Source: Vandiemenella viatica
Lineage: Eukaryota; Arthropoda; Insecta; Orthoptera; Morabidae
NCBI GenBank assembly: GCA_031002005.1
Contig: CM061920.1
Location: forward strand, 45,982,610-46,046,609
Reading direction: 5' to 3'
DNA length: 64,000 nucleotides
Shown: in pieces, positions 1 to 12,028 of the stretch
Numbering within the stretch: position 1 is the stretch's first letter
Layout of the letters: every line of letters begins with the position of its first letter
Translations under genes and position numbers: made by a program
Notes under the pieces: model-generated
Seen by the model: the letters and a program-made list of their open reading frames with translations, nothing else
Databases searched by the model: none
Told to the model about the DNA's origin: nothing

Positions 1-480
1 ATAATAGGTGAACAATATATAGTAACAAATAGCCAAAACATGAGATGGGGCTGCAGTCTAACCCCGACACTTTTTAACATATATTTTGATGTTGGCATCC
101 ATATATGACAGAATGAACGTCTGATGTGGAATATAGACTTAGAACAATGTACATCTCTTTTATTTGCTAATGACCTGCTTGTAACAGGAGCACTGAAAAT
201 TAATTATAAGGTTTCCTCAACAAATTGCAAAAAATGTTCTGAGCAAAATAACCTAAAGATAACCATGAATGATAGCGTCTTAAGATGAAAATAGTTGGCA
301 ATGATCAACTTTCAAAACAAATTTCCCATTGTAACTACCTCGGTTGTGACATCATATACAAAGTAAACAGAGATGTTGATAATAAAGTGAAGAAGCAGGG
401 TATTAACTCAGGAAACTGCATATACAGAGATACAAAGTTAATTTTATTTTTGAAGTTGTGGCTGTTCCTATGCTTCTCTG
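1..480 (+). pseudogene. Non-LTR retrotransposon RT fragment (degenerate)
   Basis: The plus strand encodes broken pieces of a reverse transcriptase. An RWGCSLTPTLFNIYFD segment near base 45 corresponds to the usual R-Q-G-C-x-L-S-P-x-L-F-N motif. It is followed by LLFANDLL near base 160, where the catalytic F-A-D-D has become F-A-N-D, and then by SHCNYLGCDI near base 330, which matches the conserved YLG block. Stops and frame changes separate the blocks, so this is dead. The order is that of RTE/jockey-type insect elements. The 5' part lies outside the window, and the 3' limit is approximate. Confidence 0.6.
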
Positions 481-569
481 TGGATAATGAAGAGGAAATA
501 TAAAAGCACATACACACTTCTTAGTTAAAATTCCTAAGACCTGGGAAAGGATCCACAAAATTAGATACT

Positions 570-770
570 AAGCATGGTGGGTGAGTGGTTAATACTCTGG
601 CCTTGCGTCTGGGCATCCAAGATTGGGTTTTCCATGGTTTCCCCAAATCTCTTCAGGTAAATGTCGGGATGCTTCCTTCAAAAGGCCATGGCTGAATTCC
701 TTCCTGTTTCTTGTCCCCAGTCCCATCCGTTCTTTAATGATCTCGACATCGATGAGGTGTAAAGCCATAA
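570..770 (+). repeat. tRNA-derived SINE copy
   Basis: The segment opens with a tRNA-like A-box context (GGTGGGTGAGTGGTTAA). It continues with GGTTTTCCATGGTTTCCCC, then a body mentioning CCATGGCTGAATTCCTTCC and a block near 735-755 that is typical of a widespread arthropod SINE body. No anticodon-arm structure of a working tRNA can be drawn. The open frame across it is incidental. Recognition of the body is from memory of the family and was not searched. Confidence 0.55.
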
Positions 771-900
771 GTAGAAAAAAAAGTATGAAATTAGATCTAA
801 AAACAAATAAGACAGTGAAAAAGGAGTTGAAAATGTATGGTATGAGTCAAAATATAAGAGCAAATGGAGAGACCATCTATATAGAATGAGTGCTGTAGAC

Positions 901-1456
901 TTCCCAATAGCGGTAAACTAATGAAGACCATAAGGCAGAAGAGACAGATAGGACAACAAACGGGTGGTAATAGACCCTTAAGCCAGAAATGGACAATCAG
1001 CATTATCCTTTAATGGGAATAAGATGAGATGACTGCTGGAACAACAATCAGTAAAATCAATTTAATATATTTTCTGGGTGTATATATACAGGGAATTTCA
1101 TATCAAGGTTTCGAGGCAGTGCAGAATTTTTATTATTTGACTTACAATTATAAATGATATATCGAATGAAAGAGCAAATCAAGCAGGTTTTTTTTACCTA
1201 CACATATTCAATGTGAGCAACATTCACCCCACGGCACACTTCCAGTCAATAGGCAAGTTCTTCCCATAACTTAGTGTGTCTGGAATAATTGATGAACTAC
1301 TGTCTTAATTCTGCTTCTAAGGTCATGTAGGTGAGCTGATAGTGGAGGTACATACACATGATGCTTTATGAACTACCAAAGATAAAAATTGCTTGACAAA
1401 GAATAGCCCCAACAGTTTGCCATCCTGTCAATGTCAACAAACTTCATTTGGCCATG
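901..1456. other. No recognised feature
   Basis: AT-rich sequence with no coding signal, repeat boundary or splice site pair that I can support. Confidence 0.5.
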
Positions 1457-1770
1457 TTGTCAGATTCTTCTTGGTTTTATTAATACGGTAATTAAGTAGT
1501 CCACAGTGTATTTCAGTTTAGACGTGTTTTTATTTTCAAACACGATTTCAACGATCCATGTTACATGCATTCATACAATCCAGAGATTGCATACAACGCT
1601 TCTTACACAGGCAATACTACTAACGCAGTCCTTGGCAGTTGCATATTGAATCTGTATAAACTAACTAACTGTCCTTCCGCTGATTTCTTTATATAGGCTC
1701 TATCGAAATTTCTAGTACTCTTCAAAAGCTTCCGCCATATATTTCTCGAACATTAACAATTACTTAAACA
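1457..1770 (+). mobile_element. Partial LTR, same family as 59527-60192
   Basis: This stretch begins TGTCAG and runs colinearly with the putative solo LTR at 59.5 kb. Shared landmarks are TACAATCCAGAGAT, AGAATCTGTATAAACT-like text, TTTCTTTATATAGGCTCTAT (a TATA-like box) and CTCGAACATTAACAATTAC. Similarity is lost after about 1770, so the 3' half is deleted or replaced. The orientation given is that in which it starts TG. Confidence 0.5.
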
Positions 1771-2110
1771 ATGGAAATATATTACCTTGACTTACAAGCT
1801 AAAGATGTGAATCCCACAGTATGTCTGACCAGTGATTGTAAGTATCTTTTTTGTAAAAAGTATATGCATGATGCAAAAATTGTATACCAGGTCTGCATAC
1901 AACCACATTGGAATGATAAATGCCTAACAGATGTAAATTGGTATTCCAATTTGTTGTATTTTCAGCCTTTGAATGCTTATTGATTCAAGTCTTTGTGCAC
2001 TACACTTAATGAAGATTAGAGATTTTTTGTTTTTATTTATCAATCTTGTTTCATGGATCCCTGCTGAGGAAGGGCCTCTGGGATGAGAAACATGTCATGG
2101 TTAATACACA

Positions 2111-2290
2111 TACATACAATATGAGTCATAATCATAGTAAAAACAAGTATATGTTCCAAAGACAAATAAAGAGAATAACAATAAACATTAATTTTTACAA
2201 CTGAATTTTGCAAGAGTCGTATTGAATACAATTAATTAAATTGTTCAAATTCTTTAATAGAGTAGAAGGAGTTGCCAATAAGATAATCTC
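2111..2290 (-). mobile_element. 3' tail of CR1-like copy 1, cut off by hAT insertion
   Basis: The text ACATACAATATGAGTCATAA and the following 170 bases match 49951-50110, the 3' end of CR1-like copy 2, in the same orientation. The remainder of the element resumes at 7908, on the far side of the hAT element. The tail, read on the minus strand, ends in a TATTGTATGTATGTGT-like simple stretch. Confidence 0.7.
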
Positions 2291-2658
2291 CAGGGTGTCC
2301 AGCGGACCTTGAAATCTTGAAAACCAGGAAAAAGCCTTGAATTTACACAATCGGGAAAAAAACCGGGAAAAGCCTTGAATTTTAGCCTACAACCTGGAAT
2401 TTTAATCATTTTCAATATATTCATTTTATATTGTTAAAAATTTGTCATTGTTTGTTTCAATTTAAATCAACGCAATATTACCATTCGAATTAAAATACGC
2501 CTAACTAACCTATATACGAGTATGTGGAATAGCGAAGTACATTATTTCATATGGGAGTGTTTTTGTTTTCAAATAGTTACTTAAAGATAGAAAATTAAAG
2601 TTCAAGACTGCCAAACTGCCAAATTTAATAACACATGTTAGTATTTAATGTTGGCAGT

Positions 2659-3359
2659 AGGGTTACCAACTTTTCACATTTCAATGACCGGACATTTGCC
2701 CACCAGGAGGGGGAGGGGGGGGGGGGAGTGAAGTAAAATTTAAAATTTTTAGGACAATTCTTGTTTATTTTTTACGACAATTGTGAACTAAAAAATAACA
2801 AAAACCTCTGCGGAAGAAATCGTGTTTCGCTGCCTTTGTCATCAAATTTCACAGTAAAAGTTATTTTACACATTTTACGATATGCGATACAATCGTTTCT
2901 CTTACGCAGCAAGTTTTACGCCAGTCATTTGGCAACCACTTGTCCCTTAAGCGACAGGAACGTATCTGATTTTTTATGGTAGGCTACTCAATTATGTATT
3001 TGAAAAGTACAAATTAATAACACTAATCATTCTTTAATTCTCCACGAACAAAACGAGCACGACGTTCCGTCTTCGACATAGTGTAGGTAACTGAAACAAT
3101 AAACCAGTCACTTCACAATAATCAATTATACAACTAACTTCCGTAAATGTTTAAACTCAGAACAGTAGAATTATGTTTAGCGAAAGGGGGAATAAGGAGC
3201 GACGTGTGGCGATCCTGTTTACTTCCTATACATCTTAGAAACTATCAACTGGTAATTTTAAAAATTTCTTAATAACCGGATGTTTAGTGCCTGGTCGCAT
3301 GTAGTGAACTGACAAGAACAGGATAGGATGGTCGAAAACCGGACAGTTGGCAACCCTAG
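2659..3359. mobile_element. Non-autonomous hAT-type MITE nested in the hAT element
   Basis: Flanked by an exact 8-bp direct repeat TTGGCAGT (2651-2658 and 3360-3367), the hAT target-duplication length. The termini are imperfect inverted repeats: AGGGTTACCAACTTTTC on the left, GTTGGCAACCCTAG on the right, and CCGGACA just inside both. There is no transposase; the interior contains a 15-20 bp G-rich run near 2706. It sits in the 5' untranslated part of the host hAT. Confidence 0.75.
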
Positions 3360-3444
3360 TTGGCAGTAATGTATAACGAAGTTGAATGAACGAGTCTGTA
3401 CTAATTGTAACAAAAAGTTTATTTGAACCATTTTATTTTAAAAA

Positions 3445-6400
3445 ATGCAGAAATCGCACCCAAGCACAACTAAATTTCAAAAGGGATACGAGAATCTGTT
3501 TCCGTCGGTAGCACCTGATCCAAATGACAATACGAGGGGGGACCCAAAAGTAACGGGAATTGTGCTGCGGCAGGGAGGGAGACTGGGGGAACCCATTGTT
3601 CGACCTGGTGTCCGTTAATATCATACCATCTGTGCGAAGTTGTGTCGCTGTGAGTGAATCGGTTCGTCCGTGATAGTTTTTTTAGTAAAACAACTTTTTC
3701 AATTTCGGAGAAAACATGATGGCAGATTGTCGAGAGCAACGCGTGGCTGTGAAATTTTGTTTCCTGTTGGGAAAATCGGCCGCGGAAACTATTGCTTTGC
3801 TGAAGACTGCTTATGGGGATGCTGCCCTAAGTAAAACCAGAATCACGAGTGGTTTTCACATTTTAAAAATGGAGAAATTGCAATTGATGCCCAACACCAT
3901 TCAGCTCACCCCTCAACGACAAGAAGTGACGAAAACGTCGACAAAATCAATGCCCTCGTTCGTAAAGACCGTCACCGAACGATTGGTCTACTCTGTGAGA
4001 TATCTGGAATATCATGGAGTTGAATTCAGAGGATTTTATCTGAAGATTTGCACATGAGAAAGGTTGCAGCCAAATTTGTCCCTCGCCTTCTCACAGACGA
4101 GCAGAGGGAGCGTCGACTTCAGGCATGTTTTGAGCTTCAAAATCAGCTCAAAGTGGACCCTGAATTTTTTTCCGAAAGTGATTACTGATTATGTATTGTT
4201 GTGCCATGGATACAGCCTCGAAACAAAGAAGCAATCAAGTCAGTTGAAGACGTGTGCTCTCCTCGTCCCAAAAAAGCTCGCCAAGTGAAGTCAAACATCA
4301 AGACAATGATCATTTGTTTCTTCGATTGCAGAGGTGTTGTGCACGTGGAGTTCGTTCCTCCGGGTCAAACTGTCAACCAGGAGTTCTACTTGGAGGTTTT
4401 TAAAAGATTGAGGGAGAGTATCTGGAAAAAAAGGTCAGAACTTTGGCACACAGGCTTCTGGTTCTTCCACCATGACAACGCGCCGGTTCACACCGCCCTC
4501 TCCGTAAGGCAGTTTTTGACCAAAAAACCGCATGACATCGATTGTCCACCCCACCTACTCACCGGACCTAGCCCCCTGTGGTTTCTTTTTGTTCCCCTGA
4601 CTCAAAAGAGAAATGAAAGGAAAGCGTTTTGTGACTGTGGAGGAGGTAAAACAAAAATCACTGGAAGGCATAAAGAACATCACAATAAGTGAATTTAAAA
4701 ACTGATTTGAACAATGGAATGATCATTTGAAGTAGTGCATTGTGGTCAGTTGAGAATACTTTGAAGGTGATCAAAATTTGGTGTAAAAATATTAAGAAAT
4801 AAAGACTTTATGACGAATTTCCTGGGTTTTTTTTGGGGTCCTCCCTCGTACAAATGCTATTTGCATTTGGTGCAAAAAAAAATCAATGTTTCGAGCATGG
4901 GAAAAAGTGCTTTACAATGTCACTCTGAGAGTAAAAAACATAAAGGTTTCAGTGCAAATTCACACAAGACGTTACCATTGGATGCATTTATGAAAAAGTT
5001 TGAAACTTTAAATATGAAATCGGACACGAATAACAATGGATCAGTTCAAGGTATTTTCTGATTTATCTGTACGCTATTTTCAATGCTTTCAAGTTGTCCA
5101 GTTTTTATTCTGTCTCTAAGTGCCTATATCTCTGTGAAAAATATTTAATTAATTGTTTATAAAAAGAATGATATAATTATTATTTACAATAATAGAATCA
5201 ATCGACTTTCATTATCAGTACATTGTAACTTAGGATACGAATATTAGTTCTGTTATATTTTCGATCGAAATTCAAAATTAGGATACAAATAAACATAAAT
5301 ATAATTTAGATTATATTTCAATTTTTCATTATTTGTTTTTTTTATGAGAATTTGTTATACATAATTTGCCATTTAATAATATACAAAAAGTTTATGTGCT
5401 CATATATTTTACTTAAACTGTTATCATTATTCGGCATAGTAAACTTTTAAAACCCTTCAACAGAACCGTCACAACAGAGTCCCGAATCTGTACCGATGGT
5501 GGAAGCCGAGTGTCTATTGTACTCAATTTTTAACCTAAAATGAACATTATTATTCTCTCATTGTTTACTAGCTACTAAATGTCATTAATTGTTTTTATAG
5601 CGATTCCAATACATAACGGAACAGTATCCTCTAAGCAACAGAACGAGCCGAAGAAGCAATCGGTAATGCAATCATACCTACTCTCGGTACAGGTTACACC
5701 AGCTGAAATCCTCTGGTGTTTGTGCACCATTAGGAGTCACTTGTCAATTCGGAGTTCAGTGGAATGTACGGCGTTATTTACTTCATTATTTCCGGACAAT
5801 CAAATTGCAAGTAAGATGCAATTACAAAAATCGAAAATTTGTTACAGCATCGTCTATAGGATTGCTCCATACTTAAAGAGTATATCGATTTAATTGAAAA
5901 ATGTGATTTGATTGTGTTAGAATTCGATGAAAGTATGAATACTGTTTCTAGAACGACTCAAATGGACATGCATATCCGATTTTGGGACCACGAGAAATCG
6001 TTAGTATCGACACGATATTACGATTCCGTTTTTTTTAAGCGCACAAGGGCAAATGACTTGCTTAAAGGTTTAACAAGTTCATTTGGTTTAGAAAATATTA
6101 ACAAAATTGTGCAGCTGTTCATGGATGGACCAAATGTAAATTTAAAACTTTTTAATGACTTTAACAAGGAACTGAAAGAATCATTCGATGGCTTACAGCT
6201 TGAGAGCATCTCATAATTTATTTTATGACTCGCCTGCACGAAAGGCATAATATATGGAAATAACTAAATCTTCATCCTTTCCAGAATCATTCTGTGGAAG
6301 ACGATGGGTGGAAAATTCCAGTGCTGCTGAGAAAGACATGGCAATTCTGGAGAATATTCGAGCATATATTACTGAAACAAAGAAAGAAAAAAACACTTCT

Positions 6401-7508
6401 ACATCACAGAGTTTTAAAAGTGTTTCTGAAGCTGTCGGTGACAAATTACTAAGTCCGAAATTGGCTTTCTTTAGTTCAACAGCCCATTTGCTGGAACCTT
6501 TTTTACATGATTTTCAGAGTGACGTCCCGGTAGCTCCACTTTTCTATGACGAATTGAACAATCTTTTGAACACTTCAATGCAACGGGTAATTAAACCGGA
6601 TGTCCTTAAAAGCACTAAATCTTTGATGAAAATCGACTTACAGGATACAAAGAATTTGATTTTTGCAAAAGATTTCGGTTTGGACTTTACTACAAGAAGT
6701 GCACTAAAGAAAGTCAAAGAAGTTTCTGAAAAGGAATTCTTGTATTTAAAAGAAAGCGTGCGATCATGTATTATTGCTATAATTCAATAACTTCAAGAAC
6801 GATCACCACTAAAATATAACTTAACACGTGCAATTTCCTTCTTGAATCCAGCGAATGCATTAATACACGAAACAGCGCAAAAAAGATTGACCTTATGTCT
6901 TGATATTTTGGTAACAAATGGAATAATGTCAGGTTCCAAGGCAGACCGTGTGAAGTGTGAGTTTCTTGATCTTTGCAGGGACAAAAGAATTCAAGAACAG
7001 TTGAAATCCTTCAAGAGAAGCGAAGGTCGCCTCGATCAGTTTTGGGTTGATATAATCAACATGTCTTTGAAGCCCTGTCCAAATTTCCGTGACTTTATGC
7101 AATTGATTTTGATAATTTCACATGGAAATGCTTCTGTTGAACGAGGTTTTTCCATAAACTCGGAGTGTATTATTGAAAATCAAAATCAAAAAAGCCTTGT
7201 TGCTCAAAGGTACATTTATGACGCAGTCCGGTCGAGTTCACTCTTTAAACATCGATAAAAGTTTGATACAATATTTTTGCAATGCTCATTCTTTGTACAA
7301 AGATGATATGAAGAATCAGAAAAATGAAATCGCAAAACAAAATGAGGAACGATTGATGAACAAGCGAAAGCAGGATGAGATCAATGAATTGGAAGCAAAA
7401 AGGAGCAGAATTTTGGCTGAAGCGTTAAAAATGTCAATAGAGATAGAACATTTAAAAAAAATATTTTTTTCATTAATTTACATCAAATACAGTATAAGTA
7501 CATTATAA
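3445..7508 (+). pseudogene. hAT transposase, interrupted by mariner and frameshifts
   Basis: The reading frame opens at the ATG at 3445 and is cut at 3531 by a mariner. After 4850 it continues in the same frame with a C-x2-C...H-x5-H zinc finger whose second half reads MGKSALQCHSESKKHK. Later blocks are AEILWCLCTIRSHLSIRS near 5700, VLEFDESMNTV and FMDGPNVNLKLF (5908-6216), a middle region (6254-6790), and the hAT dimerisation block ending SLVAQRYIYDAV (6842-7258). A frameshift leads into a K/E-rich coiled-coil tail (7173-7508). At least four frame breaks show it is inactive. Confidence 0.8.
3531..4850 (+). mobile_element. mariner element inserted in the hAT zinc finger
   Basis: TA dinucleotides flank imperfect inverted ends (CGAGGGGGGACCCAAAA at the left; GGGGTCCTCCCTCG at the right). 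The transposase is split. At 3716-4057 there is the N-terminal helix-turn-helix, with EQRVAVKFCFLLGKSAAETI. At about 4201-4600 there is the catalytic part, with SPRPKKARQVKSN, ICFFDCRGVVHVEFVPPGQ and HHDNAPVH, the last holding the second aspartate of a mariner DDD triad. Frameshifts and a missing C-terminal catalytic block make it inactive. Confidence 0.85.
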
Positions 7509-7999
7509 TGTATTATGTAAATCAAATATTATTTATTTTATCTTTAAAATAAACATTATATATGTTGTTAAAGTGATGTATTATTTTTGTTCGTCACAAT
7601 TACCGTTTTTAATGCAAAAAAATTATAAATTTGTTTCAGTTTGTGTGATTTACTGCGTTAAACGTTGTAGAACGTATATATTGTAGGCCCTATTCGTGTA
7701 ACGGTGTAATAAATAATATATTTTTGAAAAAATTGTTAATATTTAAAAAAAAAATAAACCTGGAAAAAATTTTAAACCTTCAAAAACTGGAAATATTTTT
7801 TTTTTTTTTTAAATATTTAAAAACAATTAACCTTGAAAAAAAAAATTAAACCTTGAAAACCGGGAAAGAGCCTTGAATTTTAAAATGACTCTTCGCTGGA
7901 CACCCTGATTTCTCAATTTTTCTTTAAATATATCTTTATTATCTGCAGACTGTTTTATACTCTTGGGAAGTTTATTCAACAGATGTATACCAGAATAAT

Positions 8000-9720
8000 T
8001 AACTCCACTTTGTACTAATGACAGAGATGTTTGTGTTTTGTGCAAGTTATTTCTGTTTCTTGTATTGAAATTGTGTACCTGTGAATTAGAAGTAAACAGG
8101 TTACAATGATCTATGACAAAGCACATGAGAGAATATACTGAGAAGTCATTGTAAGAATATTGAGTTTTTTAAAAAGTTGTCTGCAAGAAATTCTTGATTG
8201 TACCCTGCACAAAATCCTAATAGATCTTTTCTGTGCTATGAAAACTTTTTTACTTTGTGAAGAGTTTCCCCAAAAAATTATGCCATATGACACTACTGAA
8301 TGAAAATATGAGGAGTACACCTATTTCATTAATTCTATATTTGCTGTTAGAGAAAGTGTTCGTATTGCAAAGGTAGCACTACTTAACTTCTTCAGTAGTG
8401 AAGTGATATTTTCATGCCAACAGTTTCTCATCTATTTTAATACCAAGGAATTTTATACTCTTTGTTTCTAATATTGTGTTATTTTTATAGCTTACTTGTA
8501 AATCTGGCTGTGCATAATTTTTTGTTTTAAACCTAATATAATGTGTTTTTTCAAAATTTAATTTTAATGAATTTGCCCTAAACAAATTTGCTACTTCTCT
8601 AAGTACTTCACTCACATTAAATTCTAGATTGCTGTTTGGTGTTTTTCTCATAGTCAAGTTAGTGTCATCTGCAAGGTCATTGATGTACAACAAGAAGAGG
8701 AGGGGTCCTAGGACAGAACCTTGTGGAATTCCATGTTTTATTTCTCCCAGTCCGATGAAGCATCTTTACTTATTTTAGGATCAAAAAATGGAAACTTTTT
8801 GCATTTCACTTTCCATGTATGATTTAAACCATTTACCTGCGGTTCCATAAATACCATAGTATTCCATTTTCTTCCAAAGTAATTCATGATTTACACAGTC
8901 AAATGCTTTTGCAAGATCACAAAATATTCCTACAGGGCTCATTTTATTATTCAGTTTCTCAAATGTGTTATTTAAAAATGAATATATAGCCATTTCTATA
9001 GATGATCCTTTTTGGAACCCAAATTGTGATTTACTGAGGATATTATTTTGTTTAACATGTTTTATTACTCTACTTACATGACTTTTTCAAAAATCTTTGA
9101 GAATCCTGAAAGTAGTGAAATGGAACGATAGTTACCTACACATGTTTCTTCTCCTTTTTAAACAACTGTTTTACAACTGCATATTTTAGTCTATTTGGAA
9201 ACACGCCTTGCATTAAGGATTCACTACAAATGTGGGCAAGTACACGACTGATACAATCTGAACATCTTCTCACTAATTATTTGAAATATTGTCATAGCTG
9301 AAAGAATTTTTAGGTTTTAATTGTTTCGTGTGTTTATTTATTTCTGAGACTGTTACTGGTGGCAATTGCATTTCTACAAATTTATTTGGGAAAGCAGTCT
9401 GAATAAGCCTTAGGGTACTATGTGGGGATTGCTTTTCTATGCCTAATTTCTCTAACTCTGAAGTAAAATGTTTGTTAAATATTTCACAAACTTCATTATG
9501 AACAGATCCATTTTGTTCTATTTTTATGTCTTTAGAGTGATTTACAGATTTTCCTGTTTCAGTTGATATTATATTCCATATAGTTTTCATCTTATTGCCT
9601 GAATTCTCTATTTTCTCTGATATATACCTGTTCTTGACCTTTCTTATTGCATTTCTTAGTATCTTAGAATAAAGTTTATAACAAGCTTTCAGTGTATAGT
9701 TATCTGATTCTCTTACTTTT
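8000..9720 (-). pseudogene. CR1-like copy 1 ORF2, reverse-transcriptase half
   Basis: Read on the minus strand from right to left. A linker region (9273-9720) comes first. Next is the RT core with PVGIFCDLAKAFDCVNHELL (about 8800-8940), then the palm block where LADDTNLTM is found near 8660. The thumb follows with KSIKFLGIKIDEK near 8430, the YSSYFHSVVSYGIIFWGNSSQSK segment at 8250-8320, and the C-terminal NTRNRNNLHKTQ block near 8040. Several stops and frame shifts interrupt it. Confidence 0.75.
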
Positions 9721-9722
9721 AA

Positions 9723-10928
9723 GGGGCTCCGGTAGGGTGTATTTCCCATGTATTTGTTGCAAAATTCATTGTACCTTTTCTCAACAACTACATATCTGAA
9801 ACAAAATAGGGTGACTATATGATGGTTTTCCAATACTTTAACACCAGGATTTCCCAAAGTTCCAATAGGTTTGGCAGAATTATTATTATTATTATTTTAA
9901 ATATTCCAATTTTTTGCACTTTTGGAGGTGCTGTCCAGTCAGTAATTTACATACTATAAAGTGTAATACAGTATCCCTGTGTTAAGATACTCACAGAAAC
10001 ATACTTTCAAGGCTATAAAAGTTTCAGGAAGTTCTTGCAGATATTTCCAAGAAAAGGTACACTAAAACTATGAAAAAGTAAACTTACTGGTAAATGCTGC
10101 CAAAGTTTCAGTGCATTCCAGAACCATAACTAGGGTGATCTGGATCGTCCTGATAGCTTTCTTCCAGCCTTCTCTTTAGTCTGTTTCTATTCTCTCATAT
10201 CTTTTCTTTCACTTCCCTCAATGATTTCTCTGACGTCCTAAACCTTTCCTGGTCAAGCTTCTACATAGCTCATATGGTGTGATACCCAATGCTAATACTC
10301 AGTTTCCCCAATGCCTCACAACTTGACAAACTGCCATTGTTAAAAGTCATTACAGCGTCATAAACAACAAAATTAAGAGCATTAATTGATACAAAAACGG
10401 TTTTTGGAATTCTTGACAAAATAACACTGTTCATGCACTCATTTGGATTTTGGGTACGACCATGTAAACACTTCTTCAGTAGCTGTACATCAGATAGATC
10501 CCTGAATATAGGCTTAAGTTCCTCAATGACAGCATATGATAAACCATCCTTGTGCACAAATATTTGGTCTGCTGCGTGTGCTTTGTTGTACTTGCTCCAT
10601 GTATCAGTTCCTTTGGGGCAGAGTGCGAGGTTGCATCTAGTCCATAAGGATTCAGATCTTCAATTGCCTCGAATGCCTTTGAATCCCCATTCCCCCAGGT
10701 AATTTATATACTGTACCCCATCAGCTGCTGACCTCTCAAAAATCCTTTTCACCCCTTCCAGGTTGACGCTGTGAAGACTGCCACGCCAACAAAACCTATT
10801 TTAAAGCAGTTCTAGGTTAGAAATATGTATGTATTATACATCAAGTTAAAGAGGACATTCCAAAGATCAATAATCGGCAAAAAAACTAAAATGACAAAAT
10901 TCATCATTTTCCATCCTACCGGAGCCCC
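9723..10928 (-). mobile_element. TTAA-flanked DNA transposon (Kolobok- or piggyBac-like)
   Basis: TTAA sits on both sides (9719-9722 and 10929-10932). The ends are perfect inverted repeats, GGGGCTCCGGTAGG and CCTACCGGAGCCCC. Copy 2 of the CR1-like element lacks the insert at the equivalent place (about 53576). A minus-strand ORF at 10270-10557 contains CLHGRTQNPNECMNSVI, reminiscent of a recurrent arthropod transposase-associated segment. The TTAA target is shared by Kolobok and piggyBac superfamilies; I lean to Kolobok but cannot prove it. Probably a decayed or internally deleted copy. Confidence 0.75.
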
Positions 10929-11264
10929 TTAAGTACAGGTCCCTTTTTGTTTTACAAGATACTCTAATACCCTTTGTTATCCATCCCTTAGCCAGTTCAT
11001 TGTTTGGAGTATTGACAACTTTCCTTTTTTTTGAAACTTCCTTTGATAAGTGTTAGAAATATATTGAGAAAGGAATCAAATTTTTCACTAACACCCTGTG
11101 CATGGTACACTTCTGACCATTGTTCATTATTTAAGGAATCTATGAAAATTTTATATTGTTTTCATTAATATTTCTTCTATATACCCAACTTTTCTTTATC
11201 TGTTTAATAGTGTTTCTGGACTTAATACATAACAGCTGGGCATCATGATCTGAGATACCATTTA

Positions 11265-11969
11265 TTACTGAAAGTATGTTGTAATTACTGTACTGAGAAA
11301 TATCCATAAAAAATTATCAATTGCAGTCCTGCTATTATTTTGTATTCTAGTAGGAAAATTTACAAGTGCCGTTAAGTTAAAAGACAACATCAAGGCTTCC
11401 ATATCTAGCCTCTCATTGCTGTGATTGAGAAAGTCAACATTAAAATCTCCACATAAAACTATTTGTTTGTTATTTTTGAAACATAGTAGCAAAGACTCTA
11501 ACTGAGATAAAAACAGTCTATAATTTCCTGAGGAAGCCCTGTAAATTGCTATTGCTATGAGCTCTTCCTTACCATATTATAGTTTAGTAACACAGTATTC
11601 AAGGTGTTGTTCTATACAATACTTGCTTACATCTACACTGTTGCACTGAATATTATTTTTAACAAAAATGGCAACTCCCCCTTTCTCCATTTTACATCTA
11701 CAGAAATGAGAACTTAGTTTATAATTTGGGATGTACAGCTGAGATATTCCTTTGTCAGACAAATGATGCTCAGATATGCACAAAACATCTACATTGCAAT
11801 TTCTGGACTTTTTAATCTCTTCTAGGCATAAGGTAATGTCATCAGTTTTACTAAATATTCCCCTTATATTTTGATGGAGAATAGTGGTCTGAACACTTTG
11901 ATTCAATGAATTTAAATTTTTTACATTATTAGTACATACCGGTATGTCAGGTGGAATGTCTAATTTCAA
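11265..11969 (-). pseudogene. CR1-like copy 1 ORF2, endonuclease half
   Basis: Apurinic-like endonuclease of a non-LTR element. On the minus strand the order is ILHQNIRGIFSKTDDI (N-terminal asparagine motif), VLCISEHHLSDKGI (catalytic glutamate block), KGGVAIFVKNN, and, in a second piece (11265-11492), VLCGDFNVDFLNHS (D-x-N block). A stop between 11492 and 11577 breaks the frame. Copy 2 carries the same blocks at 53971-54381. Confidence 0.8.
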
Positions 11970-12028
11970 TAAGTTTTGATCAGGAGAGACGTTAATTTCT
12001 TTTAGACATCGTAATACATTTATTTTAT

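Larger units (their letters stand above)
2291..7907 (+). mobile_element. hAT DNA transposon, degenerate, carrying two nested elements
   Basis: The ends form a 14-bp perfect terminal inverted repeat: CAGGGTGTCCAGCG at 2291 and CGCTGGACACCCTG ending at 7907. Just inside, both ends carry the motif CCTTGAAAACC(A/G)GGAAA and GCCTTGAATTT in the same orientation, that is, as subterminal direct repeats. The transposase lies on the plus strand from about 3445 to 7450 and is broken by frameshifts. A hAT family assignment follows from the transposase C-terminus (SHGNASVERGF). A target duplication is not clean: ATAATCTC on the left and ATTTCTCA on the right agree only if a one-base slip is allowed. Confidence 0.85.
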
